A model generated the notes under the pieces. It was not told where the DNA came from. It did no database searches and saw nothing but the letters and a program-made list of their open reading frames with translations. A stretch of DNA of 64,000 nucleotides from Gloeothece verrucosa PCC 7822 (GTDB lineage: Bacteria > Cyanobacteriota > Cyanobacteriia > Cyanobacteriales > Microcystaceae). Shown piece after piece: positions 53,136 through 62,217 of this stretch. A program made the position numbers and the translations under genes. Within the stretch, counting starts at the first letter, position 1; each line of letters begins with the position of its first letter. The stretch lies in the NCBI RefSeq assembly GCF_000147335.1, contig NC_014501.1, positions 3,532,300-3,596,299 of the forward strand, read 5' to 3'.

Positions 53136-53572
53136 TGCCAAATTATGTAGTTGATACTAGCATAGTCATTCAGAGGTTTATTAGAGAAACTTACACCCCC
53201 AACGTAAGAGCTTTATTAAATCGTCTATTAGTAGGTGATCAACTCTATATTCCTGAATTTTGTCTTTTAGAATGTAGTAATGTTTTTTGGAAACAGGTCA
53301 GATTTTATGGCTTATCAGAAGAAAAAGCGAACCAATTCATTAACGAACTTAGAGAAATTTCTTTTCAAATAGTACCTGTTAGCTATTTACTTAATTCGGC
53401 TTTAAAAATAGGATTAACCTATCAATTAGCTATTTATGATTCACTTTATATTGCTCTAGCTTTAAGACTAGATTATCCTTTAATTACTGTTGATGAACGT
53501 CAAGCACAAGCGGCAAAAGATTGTGGTGTTACTCTTATACCCATTACAGATTTTAAACCGCAAGAAGATTAA
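53135..53572 (+). CDS. vapC: VapC-type PIN-domain toxin
   Basis: The 145-residue PIN domain has the acidic metal-binding set Asp7 (VVDTSIVIQ), Glu46 (LLECSNVFW), Asp102 (IYDSLYIALA) and Asp120 (LITVDERQ). VapC toxins are Mg-dependent ribonucleases that cut tRNA or rRNA. Start overlap with the antitoxin confirms the pair. All catalytic residues are present, so it is probably active. Confidence 0.92.
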   Translation: MPNYVVDTSIVIQRFIRETYTPNVRALLNRLLVGDQLYIPEFCLLECSNVFWKQVRFYGLSEEKANQFINELREISFQIVPVSYLLNSALKIGLTYQLAIYDSLYIALALRLDYPLITVDERQAQAAKDCGVTLIPITDFKPQED

Positions 53573-53578
53573 CTTGAA

Positions 53579-53824
53579 TTAAATAATATTTGAATTGCCT
53601 TGATTAACTTGAGATTTAGCCAACCTAATGAGCATTCTTAACGCCTCATTAACCGCTTCATCCGTCGGAAACGCTTCTGCTACATCAGGATCTAATAAAA
53701 CTAAATTTGTTCCTTCTTGAAACCGTTTATAATATTTACCTCTAACGCCTCCTTTGATTTGACTGAAATCATATTCTTCGCTAAGTTCATCCTCTAATTC
53801 ATTTTTAAAATTATTGCTCATCAT
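53579..53824 (-). CDS. Orphan antitoxin-like protein
   Basis: The 81-residue protein has DELSEEYDFSQIKGGVRGKY followed by TNLVLLDPDVAEAFPTDEAVNEALRMLIRLA, a pattern common among cyanobacterial antitoxins whose toxin is BrnT- or RelE-like. No toxin gene follows on the same strand. It ends 7 bp from the vapC stop, convergent with it. Confidence 0.7.
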   Translation of the reverse strand: MMSNNFKNELEDELSEEYDFSQIKGGVRGKYYKRFQEGTNLVLLDPDVAEAFPTDEAVNEALRMLIRLAKSQVNQGNSNII

Positions 53825-53852
53825 ATTCTTTGCCTACTCTACTAGATATTAT

Positions 53853-53900
53853 AGCCCGCGTAGGCGGGCTTCGTTCGGTTGGCCCCCACCCTTCAGGGTG
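53853..53900. repeat. Twin-hairpin REP-like element, copy 2
   Basis: AGCCCGCGTAGGCGGGCT (53853-53870) and CACCCTTCAGGGTG (53887-53900) repeat the order and spacing of the element at 19763-19810. Here it lies between the antitoxin-like gene and prxQ and disrupts no visible frame. Confidence 0.85.
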
Positions 53901-54038
53901 AAGCGGCACTATTAACCCTTGATGAAAGATGAGTCCGAACCTTAGCCAATAGTTCCTATCAAATTATCTCCTTTAAAAATTTTGCTGTGCCTCCCTTAAC
54001 TTCCGTATAAAAAAGCAGCAGCAAAATATATTCTAATC

Positions 54039-54494
54039 TTATTTAACCGCTTCTAAAGTTTTTAAAGATTCGCTAACATGAGCTTTAAAATCAAAAGCAG
54101 AATCAAAAATATGTTTAACGATTCCTTCTTGATCAATTACATAAGTCACGCGGCCAGGAAGGATAAACAGAGTTGCAGGAACCCCAAATAACTTTCTAAC
54201 TTGATTATTCGTATCGCTTAATAAAATAAACGGAAGCTTATATTTACTGGCAAAACTTTGGTGAGACTGAGGTGAGTCTCCACTAATTCCAATCACTTCC
54301 GCCCCGGCTTGCTTAAACACTTCATAACTATCCCGAAATGCACATGACTCTGCTGTACAACCCGGAGTATCATCTTTAGGATAAAAATACACCACTACCG
54401 CCTTTTTGCCCAGAAAATCAGAGAGACTGACTTTTTCTCCACTTTGGGAAGGCAGGGTAAAATCTGGAGCGCGATCGCCGACTTTGAGAGCCAT
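54039..54494 (-). CDS. Peroxiredoxin Q (Bcp type)
   Basis: The 151-residue thiol peroxidase has the peroxidatic Cys46 and a resolving Cys51 in [15 protein letters not shown], five residues apart as in PrxQ/Bcp of the alpha-2 type. [14 protein letters not shown] and [17 protein letters not shown] are family blocks. There is no signal peptide, so it is cytoplasmic. It reduces hydrogen peroxide and organic peroxides using thioredoxin. Confidence 0.93.
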   Translation of the reverse strand: MALKVGDRAPDFTLPSQSGEKVSLSDFLGKKAVVVYFYPKDDTPGCTAESCAFRDSYEVFKQAGAEVIGISGDSPQSHQSFASKYKLPFILLSDTNNQVRKLFGVPATLFILPGRVTYVIDQEGIVKHIFDSAFDFKAHVSESLKTLEAVK

Positions 54495-54570
54495 AATTTA
54501 TACTAACGGTTTTATACTTAAAGGTCTTTTTTTAATTATCATACGCCTGAATGTAAACTTTTGCAAAAGT

Positions 54571-54620
54571 CATTAGTCAATAGTCATTCCCCTTTCCCCT
54601 TTCCCCTTTCCCCTTTCCCC
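54571..54620. repeat. STRR arrays: AGTCATT and CCCCTTT heptamers
   Basis: CATTAGTCAATAGTCATT at 54571-54588 is followed by four TTTCCCC units at 54593-54620. The rest of 54495-54835 holds only AT-rich sequence that must contain the lpxA promoter; I see no gene in it. Confidence 0.8.
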
Positions 54621-54835
54621 CCACACCCTACACCCTACCATGTTCAGCGTTACCCACAGTCGCTTGTGCTAGGAGATCACCCTATTCGCTAAAGTCAGGA
54701 ACAACAGCAACATAACAAGCAACTAACAACTTAAAGATGTTTGACGCACTTTGTTACAAGACTTACTATTGACTTTAATCTGTATTTGTAACCTGTATCA
54801 AAGCTCAAAAACTCTATAAACCATAACTAAAGCCA

Positions 54836-55666
54836 ATGCTGATTAACCTACGCCCGGGAGACACTCCCTTGAGTACCCTAATTCATCCTACTGCTATTGT
54901 TCATCCTCTAGCCGAACTTCACCCTACTGTAGAAGTGGGACCTTATGTCGTCATCGGAGAAAATGTTAAAATTGGGGCCCAAACCGTTATCGGCCCTCAT
55001 GTCCTCATCGAAGGACCTACAGAAATTGGCGTAGGAAATCGGATTTTTGCCGGTGCTGTCATCGGAACTGAACCCCAAGACTTAAAATATAAAGGCGCGG
55101 CAAGTTGGGTTAAAATAGGCGATTACAACCAGATTCGAGAGTATGTCACGATCAATCGAGCTACAGCCGAAGGAGAAGTCACCCAAATCGGCAATAATAA
55201 TCTCTTAATGGCCTACGCTCATGTAGCTCATAACTGTGTCATAGAAGATGAGGTGATCATTGCTAATTCCGTTGCCCTGGCCGGGCATATTTATATAGAA
55301 TCAAAAGCTAGAATCAGTGGAGTCTTGGGCGTTCATCAGTTTGTTCATATTGGCAGTTTGGCGATGGTTGGCGGCATGGCCCGTATAGAACGAGATGTTC
55401 CTCCCTATACTACAGTAGAAGGAAATCCCTCCAGAGTACGAACCTTAAACTTAATCGGCTTAAAGCGTGCTGGTTTGACTGATGAAGCCATATCCGAACT
55501 CAAACGCGCTTTTCGGCTCATTTACCGTTCAGAATTCACTTTTACTCAAGCCCTAGAACAGCTAGAATCTTTCTCTAATAATCCTTACGTGCAACATTTC
55601 CGTCACTTTTTACATCAGTCTACTACTGTAGAAGGACGACGCGGACTCATTCCCGGTAAAGGATAA
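54836..55666 (+). CDS. lpxA: UDP-N-acetylglucosamine acyltransferase
   Basis: The 276-residue left-handed beta-helix enzyme starts lipid A synthesis by acylating UDP-GlcNAc at O-3. Hexapeptide turns run from about 17 to 190 (IHPTAIVHPLAEL, VGPYVVIGENVKIG). The catalytic His lies in LLMAYAHVAHNCVI and the C-terminal helices in GLKRAGLTDEAISELKRAFRLIY. LpxA proteins usually begin STLIHPTA; a TTG at 54869 preceded by GGGAG is an alternative start, while ATG 54836 adds 11 residues. The lpxB gene follows 43 bp later. Confidence 0.96.
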   Translation: MLINLRPGDTPLSTLIHPTAIVHPLAELHPTVEVGPYVVIGENVKIGAQTVIGPHVLIEGPTEIGVGNRIFAGAVIGTEPQDLKYKGAASWVKIGDYNQIREYVTINRATAEGEVTQIGNNNLLMAYAHVAHNCVIEDEVIIANSVALAGHIYIESKARISGVLGVHQFVHIGSLAMVGGMARIERDVPPYTTVEGNPSRVRTLNLIGLKRAGLTDEAISELKRAFRLIYRSEFTFTQALEQLESFSNNPYVQHFRHFLHQSTTVEGRRGLIPGKG

Positions 55667-55709
55667 TTTAGCACTAGCCCCTTAATTCATTCATACATTA
55701 ATCAATCAA

Positions 55710-56864
55710 ATGCGGATTTTTATTAGTACAGGCGAAGTATCTGGAGATTTACAAGGGGCAATGTTAATTGAAGCCCTTCAACGTCAAGCCGCCATCAAAG
55801 CCATTGATTTAGAAATAGTCGCCTTGGGAGGTGATCGCATGGCGCAAACGGGAGTTAACTTATTAGGCAAAACTCCTAAAATTGCCTCTATAGGACTTGT
55901 GGAAGCCTTACCCTTTATCCTTCCCACTTGGAAACTTCAACGTCAGGCTAAACAATATTTACGGGAAAATCCCCCGGATTTATTAATTTTAATTGACTAC
56001 TGTGGCCCTAATGTGGCCATCGGGAAATATGCCCGTAAATATTTACCCCAAGTGCCGATTCTGTATTATATTGCGCCTCAAGCTTGGTTATGGACCACTA
56101 ACAAGAAAACCACTGAGGAATTAGTTTATATTACCGATCATCTCTTGGCTATCTTTTCTCAAGAAGCCCGCTATTTTGCCCAAAAAGGCTTATCGGTGAG
56201 TTGGGTGGGTCATCCCATTTTAGACCGTATGCAACAAGCACCCACCCGAGAAGCCGCCCGCGAAAAATTTGCACTTACACCCGATCAAACGGCGATCGCC
56301 CTGTTACCCGTTTCCCGTAAACAAGAATTAAAATATCTGTTACCGGTTGTCTGTCAAGCCGCCCAACAGCTTCAAGAAAAACTCCCCTTAGTTCATTTTT
56401 TAATTCCCGTTGCTTTAGAAGACTATCGCCCTACCTTAGCGGCAATGGTTGCTCAATATGGACTCAATGCCACTATTGTAGATGGTAAATCTTTAGATGC
56501 TTTGGCGGCGGCTGATTTAGCCATAGCCAAGTCCGGAACAGTCAACTTAGAATTAGCCCTGTTAAATGTGCCTCAAGTGGTGGTCTATCGTCTCACCCCT
56601 TTAACCTTGTGGATAGCGCGGACATTCTTAAATTTTTCTGTACCTTTTTTATCCCCTGTTAATATTGTGGTAATGGAAGAAGTTGTGCCAGAATTGTTTC
56701 AAGAGCGAGCAACAGCCGAGCAAATTGTACAAGAATCTTTAGAGCTATTACTGAACCCTCAACGTCGTCAACAAACCTTATCTGACTACCAACGGGTACG
56801 GGAAGAATTAGGAGAAGTGGGCGTTTGTGAGCGTGCGGCTCAAGAAATTCTAGAATATCTCTAA
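55710..56864 (+). CDS. lpxB: Lipid-A-disaccharide synthase
   Basis: The 384-residue GT19 glycosyltransferase has the opening FISTGEVSGDLQGAML, then LGGDRMAQTGVNLLGK, LLILIDYCGPNVAIGKYARK, PILYYIAPQAWLW and SWVGHPILDRM. AIAKSGTVNLELALLNVPQVVVYR is the nucleotide-sugar binding site. It joins lipid X and UDP-diacylglucosamine at the inner membrane. It is paired with lpxA in an operon, but lpxC, fabZ and lpxD are not in the window. Confidence 0.96.
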   Translation: MRIFISTGEVSGDLQGAMLIEALQRQAAIKAIDLEIVALGGDRMAQTGVNLLGKTPKIASIGLVEALPFILPTWKLQRQAKQYLRENPPDLLILIDYCGPNVAIGKYARKYLPQVPILYYIAPQAWLWTTNKKTTEELVYITDHLLAIFSQEARYFAQKGLSVSWVGHPILDRMQQAPTREAAREKFALTPDQTAIALLPVSRKQELKYLLPVVCQAAQQLQEKLPLVHFLIPVALEDYRPTLAAMVAQYGLNATIVDGKSLDALAAADLAIAKSGTVNLELALLNVPQVVVYRLTPLTLWIARTFLNFSVPFLSPVNIVVMEEVVPELFQERATAEQIVQESLELLLNPQRRQQTLSDYQRVREELGEVGVCERAAQEILEYL

Positions 56865-57040
56865 ATTTATCATCTAATCTGTTTTTTTCTCAGGCTCAAG
56901 GGCTAGAAAAACTATTGAGAAGAAAATTATCCTAAAAAATCAGCAAAATGAATACAATTGATTTGAACCTCTGCCTTTAGGTAGATAAAGATTACACAGA
57001 AATATAGTATATTATGTTAAGCATTAGTTTTTCTGGTTAC

Positions 57041-57071
57041 AAAGCGTCGCTACTCAGCATGACGCTTTTTT
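57041..57071 (+). terminator. Intrinsic terminator after lpxB
   Basis: AAAGCGTC (57041-57048) pairs with GACGCTTT (57061-57068) around a 12-base loop and is followed by TTT. It lies 177 bp after the lpxB stop and 20 bp from the stop of the convergent permease gene, in plus-strand orientation. Confidence 0.7.
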
Positions 57072-57089
57072 AGTAGGAGCCAATGGAGA

Positions 57090-58301
57090 TTAAGCGCTTC
57101 TTAAAGCAAGAATTGGATCTAATTTAGCCGCTCGTTTAGCGGGAAAAATACCAAAAAATAAGCCGATTATGCTAGAAAATCCCAAAGCTACAACAATGGC
57201 TACAGGAGAGATTATAATACTCATGGCATAAAATGTTTCAGCCACAATTATCCCGCCAACGCTTAGAATAATCCCCGTCATTCCTCCAGTAGTTGTTAAA
57301 ATAACGGCTTCTATTAAAAATTGTAGCATAATATCTTGATTTTGTGCCCCAAGGGCTTTACGCAATCCGATTTCTTGCGTTCTTTCGCTGACTGAGACTA
57401 GCATAATATTCATCACCCCAATACCCCCCACCAATAAAGAAATACTAGCGATGGCTGCCAACATTCTTGTTAATCCTTCATTCATTGCTGTGGCGGTTTC
57501 CATCACCAGTTGTTGATTAATAACCGAGACATATTTATCTTGTTTGACTTGATGTCTTAATTGAATTAAGTTAGCAATCTGAAACTCGGCGGCTTTGACG
57601 CTTTGTTCATTTTTAGCTAAAACCGCAATTAAAGTTAAAGAAATGCCATAAGGCGACTGATATCCCACCAATTGATGAGACATCGTGGTTAAAGGAACAA
57701 AAGCCCGGTCATCCTGATTAGCCCCAAATAAAAAACCTTTAGGCTGCAAGACTCCAATCACCTGAAAACTGGTATTTTTAATTTTAACTTGATTCCCAAT
57801 CGGATTTTCATCTTTAAACAATTGCTCCGCCAATTGAGAACCTAAAACCACTACTCGGTTATTTCGTTTAAGATCAATATTATTAATAAATCTTCCGGTG
57901 GCTAGATGATAATTTCTAACCCTTAAAAATTCAGGAGCCACGCCAAGAGTTTGATTATTATAAAGATTATTTTTATAAGTAACTAATTGTTCTGAAATAA
58001 TTTCCGGAGAAACTTCAGTAACCGTAGGCACATTGCGAGCAATTGCTTTAGCATCTTCCAGCACTAAAGGTCTAGCATTAATAATCGTTCTTCTCATAGA
58101 GCGAGAAATACTCACAAACAAAACCGTAGGGCCTAAAGCTTGAAATTGTTGAGCGGCTAATTGCTGTGCCCCCTGTCCAACTCCCACTAGAGCAACTACA
58201 GCACCGTTTCCAATAGCAATTCCTAGCATGGTTAAACTACTACGCAATTTATTAGCCATCAAGGAAGATACGGCCATTTTTAGATTTTCTAGAATTTCCA
58301 T
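57090..58301 (-). CDS. MacB/FtsX-type ABC transporter permease
   Basis: The 403-residue protein has an N-terminal helix after MANKLRSSLTMLGIAIGNGAVVAL, a large periplasmic MacB core domain (about 50-270) and three C-terminal helices in an FtsX domain starting near 280 (LVGGIGVMNIMLVSVSERTQEIGLRKALGA). It would use mechanotransmission, exporting or loading a periplasmic substrate. No ATPase or membrane-fusion gene is adjacent, so it must pair with subunits encoded elsewhere. Confidence 0.9.
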   Translation of the reverse strand: MEILENLKMAVSSLMANKLRSSLTMLGIAIGNGAVVALVGVGQGAQQLAAQQFQALGPTVLFVSISRSMRRTIINARPLVLEDAKAIARNVPTVTEVSPEIISEQLVTYKNNLYNNQTLGVAPEFLRVRNYHLATGRFINNIDLKRNNRVVVLGSQLAEQLFKDENPIGNQVKIKNTSFQVIGVLQPKGFLFGANQDDRAFVPLTTMSHQLVGYQSPYGISLTLIAVLAKNEQSVKAAEFQIANLIQLRHQVKQDKYVSVINQQLVMETATAMNEGLTRMLAAIASISLLVGGIGVMNIMLVSVSERTQEIGLRKALGAQNQDIMLQFLIEAVILTTTGGMTGIILSVGGIIVAETFYAMSIIISPVAIVVALGFSSIIGLFFGIFPAKRAAKLDPILALRSA

Positions 58302-58322
58302 AAGATTAATCTCTTGCTTGCT

Positions 58323-58433
58323 CTAATCCATTTTAGAGGCAAACCAAAAAGCCCAAATCACAAAGCCGATAAATAGTATTGTTCCCAAGCTGTTAGCGAA
58401 AAGGTTAAAAAGGTGGGAGTCGATCAAGGTCAT
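58323..58433 (-). CDS. Possible 36-residue single-helix membrane protein
   Basis: Minus-strand frame MTLIDSHLFNLFANSLGTIL continues FIGFVIWAFWFASKMD and stops 21 bp before the permease start. It has one clear transmembrane segment and a charged end, the form of a cyanobacterial photosystem- or transporter-associated small subunit, but it matches none of those I know. There is no good ribosome site. It could be a real peptide or a chance frame. Confidence 0.3.
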   Translation of the reverse strand: MTLIDSHLFNLFANSLGTILFIGFVIWAFWFASKMD

Positions 58434-58479
58434 GCTATTTTAGGCGATAATATTAACGAATGTAAAATTCTGACTGGAT

Positions 58480-59259
58480 ATGAACTGGCAAGAGTTTTCA
58501 GGAAACTGGGTGTTAATTCCTCGACAACCCGTTGGTGTGATTCACTTTCTCGGAGGCGCTTTTGTGGGAACGGCTCCCAATTTTACCTATCGATGGTTGT
58601 TAGAAAATTTGGGTAAAGCTGGATATGCTATTATAACCACCCCCTTTGTTAACACTCTCGATCATACTGCTATTGCTCGTAACGTCCTCAACCGTTTTGA
58701 GAGTATTCTCGAACGTCTTCAGGCAACCAATGTTCTAGGACAACGTTATCTTCCGATTTATGGTCTTGGCCATAGCATGGGATGTAAGTTACATTTACTG
58801 ATTGGCAGTCTGTTTTCTGTAGAACGCGCGGGGAATATTCTCATCTCCTATAATAATTATCCCATCCGTCGTGCTATTCCTTTTATAGAACAGTTACAGA
58901 TTGATAAAACTTTTCAGCTTGAGTTTGCCCCTTCCCCTGAAGAAACCAACGTTTTGATTGCCAAAAATTATGCTGTACGGCGTAATCTTTTGATCCGTTT
59001 TAATAATGATGATATTGATCAGACAATTCTTTTAAACCCAGTCTTAGAACAACGTTTTCCTCAAATGGTGGCTACCCTAACCCTGAAGGGCAATCATTTG
59101 ACTCCTTTAGGTCAAGATTTTGAGTGGCAAATGGGGGAAGTTTTTACTCCTTTGGATGCCATCGGACAATGGGTGAAACAAGGTTTATCTCGGGATTTAT
59201 ATAGTCTCAAGCAAGAAATTGTGCGATGGTTAAATCCCCTTGAACTTAAAAAAATATAG
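58480..59259 (+). CDS. DUF1350 family protein (alpha/beta hydrolase fold)
   Basis: The 259-residue protein matches cyanobacterial and plant DUF1350. It has WVLIPRQPVGVIHFLGGAFVG at the start, PNFTYRWLLENLGKAGYAII and the nucleophile elbow GLGHSMGCKLHLL (Ser near 104). NNDDIDQTILLNP and LKGNHLTPLGQD carry the likely acid and His. A serine hydrolase is probable; the substrate is unknown. Its plant homologues are plastid-targeted, which hints at a photosynthesis-linked role (established distribution, function inferred). Confidence 0.88.
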   Translation: MNWQEFSGNWVLIPRQPVGVIHFLGGAFVGTAPNFTYRWLLENLGKAGYAIITTPFVNTLDHTAIARNVLNRFESILERLQATNVLGQRYLPIYGLGHSMGCKLHLLIGSLFSVERAGNILISYNNYPIRRAIPFIEQLQIDKTFQLEFAPSPEETNVLIAKNYAVRRNLLIRFNNDDIDQTILLNPVLEQRFPQMVATLTLKGNHLTPLGQDFEWQMGEVFTPLDAIGQWVKQGLSRDLYSLKQEIVRWLNPLELKKI

Positions 59260-59539
59260 GTGGGCTTTTTTGCGGCTTTTAAAAACCCATTCTAGCCGCC
59301 ATAAATTCTCAAGAAATTCTGACTTAAATCGGCAAAATTCTCAACTAAGAACAGTGGGAAAATCCCTAATTTATTGAGGATTAGGGCTTGTTCAATGATG
59401 ATTACTCAGCAAGGTCGAAAAAGAACAAATAATCGTAACAATACCATCTAATCAATAGAGACTAATGATAAAGTAAATCTGACAGTTTATACTTGGTCAG
59501 TAACTTTGCGGCTTATAAGTTGACTTCCCTCATTTAACT

Positions 59540-61291
59540 ATGGTTTACCGATCCATTCGTCATTGGATACCGTCTCTATTGTTGTTACCTCTAACAGGAA
59601 TGATGCTAGTCAATAGCTTAGGACAAGATTCTGTATCGGCACAGATCAATAATCCACTTCCGTCATTTCCAAGGGGGCCTTCACAACCAGACACTCCTGC
59701 TCCTGCGCCCTCTCCTCTGCCTCCCCCTGATCAGATTTTACCCCCTTCTGCCCCGTCCCCTTTACCCGGAGAAAATTTTCCCAGTAATATCCCTGGCACC
59801 ATTAGGGTTAAACGGTTTGATTATGAAGGGAATACCGCCTTCAGTGACGTTGAATTAGATCGGGTTACTCAACAGTATACCAACCGCCCCATCTCTTTTG
59901 CGGAACTTCTTGAAGCCAGAACAGCAGTGACTCAACTGTATGTCAATAATGGCTATGTTACCTCCGGTGCCTATATTCCTCCTCAAGCCATTGAAAACGG
60001 AGTGGTTAAGATACAGATCGTTGAAGGCAGTCTAGAACAAATTAATGTCAAGGTGGAAGGAAAACTCACTCCTAGTTATGTCCGCGATCGCATTGCGGTG
60101 GCTAGTGGTCCTCCCCTCAATGTAAATCGTCTGCTAGAAGCGTTGCAACTGCTACAGCTTAATCCGATCATTAAGCGAATTTCTGCTGAACTATCGGCGG
60201 GAACTCGCCCAGGCACCAGTATCTTAGATGTTAACGTCGCCATCGCTGATACCTTTACCCCGGAGGCGATTTTTGATAATGGTCGTAATCCTAGAGTCGG
60301 TAGCGAACGACGAGGAATACAGCTAAGCGATACCAATTTAATTGGTTTTGGCGATAATATACAGGCTTGGTATTTAAACACCGAGGGAACTGATGATGTG
60401 GATGCGGCTTATACGATTCCTGTTAACCCCTACAATGGTGCTGTTAGGCTTGAATACCGTAATGTTACCGCTAAAGTGATTGAACAACCCTTTGATCAAT
60501 TTGATATCACTTCAGATTATCAAAAGTTTCTCTTGAGTTTTCGCCAACCTATCCTTCAAACGCCTCAGCAAGAGATTGCCGTAGGACTAGGGTTCGACCA
60601 TCAAAAAACCCAGACACGCTTATTTGGTGTCGGGTTTCCCACCCGAGGAACTAACAACCGAGGACGCACCAATATTTCTACCCTTCGTTTTTTTCAAGAA
60701 GCCACTCAACGCAATGAACAAGAAGTATTAGCCGCTCGTTCAGAGTTTAGTGTGGGTGTAGATATATTTGATACGACAGAACCCTTTGATCAAGCCGTTA
60801 ATCGTTTTGCCCCAGGTCGGGATTATTTTATCTGGCGAGGCCAAGGACAATGGGTTCGTTTGCTCGCTCCTGATACTTTATTTGTGATTCGCAGTGACAT
60901 ACAGTTAGCGAGTAATCCTCTGGTTTCTATTGAACAGTTTTCTCTTGGGGGTCTGGGTAATGTGGTGGGGTATCGTCAGAATTATCTGTTAACTGATAAT
61001 GGCTATTTTGGCTCTGTAGAAGTGCGTCTTCCTATCTATCGCGCTCGTCAACCCGATAATATTTTGCAAATAGTTCCTTTTGCCACTGTGGGGGGGGGTT
61101 GGAATATCCGCGAAGCGCCTAATCCTACTCCGGGAACTATTGCTTCTATCGGTCTTGGATTACAATGGCAGTACAGTGATTATATTAGTGCCCGCATTGA
61201 CTGGGGGATCAAATTAGTGCCGATTCGTCTCGAAGGCCATACGCTACAAGATAATGGAATTGTTTTTTCTTTCATCTTTAGACCTTTTTAG
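59540..61291 (+). CDS. Outer-membrane two-partner secretion transporter (TpsB, ShlB/FhaC/HecB family)
   Basis: The 583-residue precursor has a signal peptide (1-35), a Pro-rich disordered segment (about 45-85) and a ShlB-type POTRA region from IRVKRFDYEGNTAFSDVELD (about 90-165) with a second POTRA-like stretch (IEGSLEQINVKV). A 16-strand Omp85-type barrel follows, ending in Phe (IVFSFIFRPF), the C-terminal signature for BamA insertion. The conserved barrel motif FSLGGLGNVVGYRQN is present near 470. TpsB proteins export a large adhesin or hemolysin; none (TpsA) lies in the window. Confidence 0.92.
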   Translation: MVYRSIRHWIPSLLLLPLTGMMLVNSLGQDSVSAQINNPLPSFPRGPSQPDTPAPAPSPLPPPDQILPPSAPSPLPGENFPSNIPGTIRVKRFDYEGNTAFSDVELDRVTQQYTNRPISFAELLEARTAVTQLYVNNGYVTSGAYIPPQAIENGVVKIQIVEGSLEQINVKVEGKLTPSYVRDRIAVASGPPLNVNRLLEALQLLQLNPIIKRISAELSAGTRPGTSILDVNVAIADTFTPEAIFDNGRNPRVGSERRGIQLSDTNLIGFGDNIQAWYLNTEGTDDVDAAYTIPVNPYNGAVRLEYRNVTAKVIEQPFDQFDITSDYQKFLLSFRQPILQTPQQEIAVGLGFDHQKTQTRLFGVGFPTRGTNNRGRTNISTLRFFQEATQRNEQEVLAARSEFSVGVDIFDTTEPFDQAVNRFAPGRDYFIWRGQGQWVRLLAPDTLFVIRSDIQLASNPLVSIEQFSLGGLGNVVGYRQNYLLTDNGYFGSVEVRLPIYRARQPDNILQIVPFATVGGGWNIREAPNPTPGTIASIGLGLQWQYSDYISARIDWGIKLVPIRLEGHTLQDNGIVFSFIFRPF

Positions 61292-61545
61292 GCTTTGTTC
61301 TGGCCTCAATTGACCTGAACCGGTGAGAAATTATTTTTATTAATGATTTCGCTACTGAGAAATTTACGATTATCTTGTCTAATTTTCGCTGCCTCCTCAT
61401 TATAGAAAAATTGATATTCTTCCATCTAAAGTTTAGACTTGCCGCTTCAAGCATAGATTTGATAAAATTAGTCCTAAGCTACTTAAAATCTGTAAAGAGC
61501 TTTAATTAATCAAAAATTTTCATAAGTAGATAGTTTGAATTAACA

Positions 61546-61854
61546 ATGGTAATTGAATGGTTAAAATTTCGAGTTCCGGCTCAATCCCGAGAAAAATTTA
61601 TCCAAAAAGATGAACTAATTTGGACAGCCGCCTTAGCCAAATTTAAGGGATTTTTAGGTAAAGAAGTTTGGGTTAATCCTAAAATCGATGATGAAATTGT
61701 TTTAGTCATCCACTGGGAAAACCATGAAGCTTGGTCATCCATTCCGGCGGCGGCTTTAGAGGAAATTGAAGATAAATTTTCTCAAAGTATGAGAAATGAT
61801 GAATATAAATTAATTGAATCTGGAGAATATCAAGTTCGCAAATTTATTAGTTAA
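61546..61854 (+). CDS. TIGR03792-family protein (ABM-like fold)
   Basis: The 102-residue protein has VIEWLKFRVPAQSREKFIQKDE, IWTAALAKFKGFLGKEVWVNP, DDEIVLVIHWENHEAW and a C-terminal helix, matching the cyanobacterial TIGR03792 family. It resembles antibiotic-biosynthesis-monooxygenase folds, but no catalytic role is shown. The start follows a weak site. It lies directly before the zinc-ribbon gene, sharing its transcript. Confidence 0.85.
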   Translation: MVIEWLKFRVPAQSREKFIQKDELIWTAALAKFKGFLGKEVWVNPKIDDEIVLVIHWENHEAWSSIPAAALEEIEDKFSQSMRNDEYKLIESGEYQVRKFIS

Positions 61855-61855
61855 A

Positions 61856-62212
61856 ATGCTGCTCATGGCTACTTGTCCTCGTTGTCATCAATTAGTAGAT
61901 AAACAAGCGGTTCGCTGTCCCTATTGTCAAAATGAATTAAAAGCCTTTGGTCATCCGGGGATTCCTTTATACCAAGCGGCAAAAGATAGTTATTTATGTG
62001 AAAGTTGTCTTTATCATGAGGATGATAGCTGCAATTTTCCTCAGCGTCCCTATGCCCAAACTTGTACCCTGTATCAAAATAAAAATGAGCCGCTAATCGC
62101 CCAGTTACCCCAACCGAGTTTTAGTACCAGGGTTCGGTTTTGGGTTCGCAAAAATTGGGGCTTGATTTTATTAATGGGTTTAATTGTGATTAGTGTGGCC
62201 TTGGCTTTTTGA
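61856..62212 (+). CDS. Zinc-ribbon protein with C-terminal membrane helix
   Basis: The start is ATG 61856, one base after the previous stop (TAA at 61852-61854); ATG 61865 is an alternative, and a frame from 61814 overlaps the upstream gene too far. The 118-residue protein has CPRCHQ and CPYCQN (a zinc ribbon), then a second Cys set CESCLYHEDDSCNFP and AQTCTLY, ending with one helix (LILLMGLIVISVALAF). Two metal sites followed by a tail anchor suggest a membrane-attached adaptor. The function is unknown. Confidence 0.8.
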   Translation: MLLMATCPRCHQLVDKQAVRCPYCQNELKAFGHPGIPLYQAAKDSYLCESCLYHEDDSCNFPQRPYAQTCTLYQNKNEPLIAQLPQPSFSTRVRFWVRKNWGLILLMGLIVISVALAF

Positions 62213-62217
62213 GACTC

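Noticed and set aside
58413..58616. Plus-strand frame overlapping the start of the DUF1350 gene
   Set aside because: It overlaps the conserved DUF1350 coding sequence in another frame and has no recognisable features.
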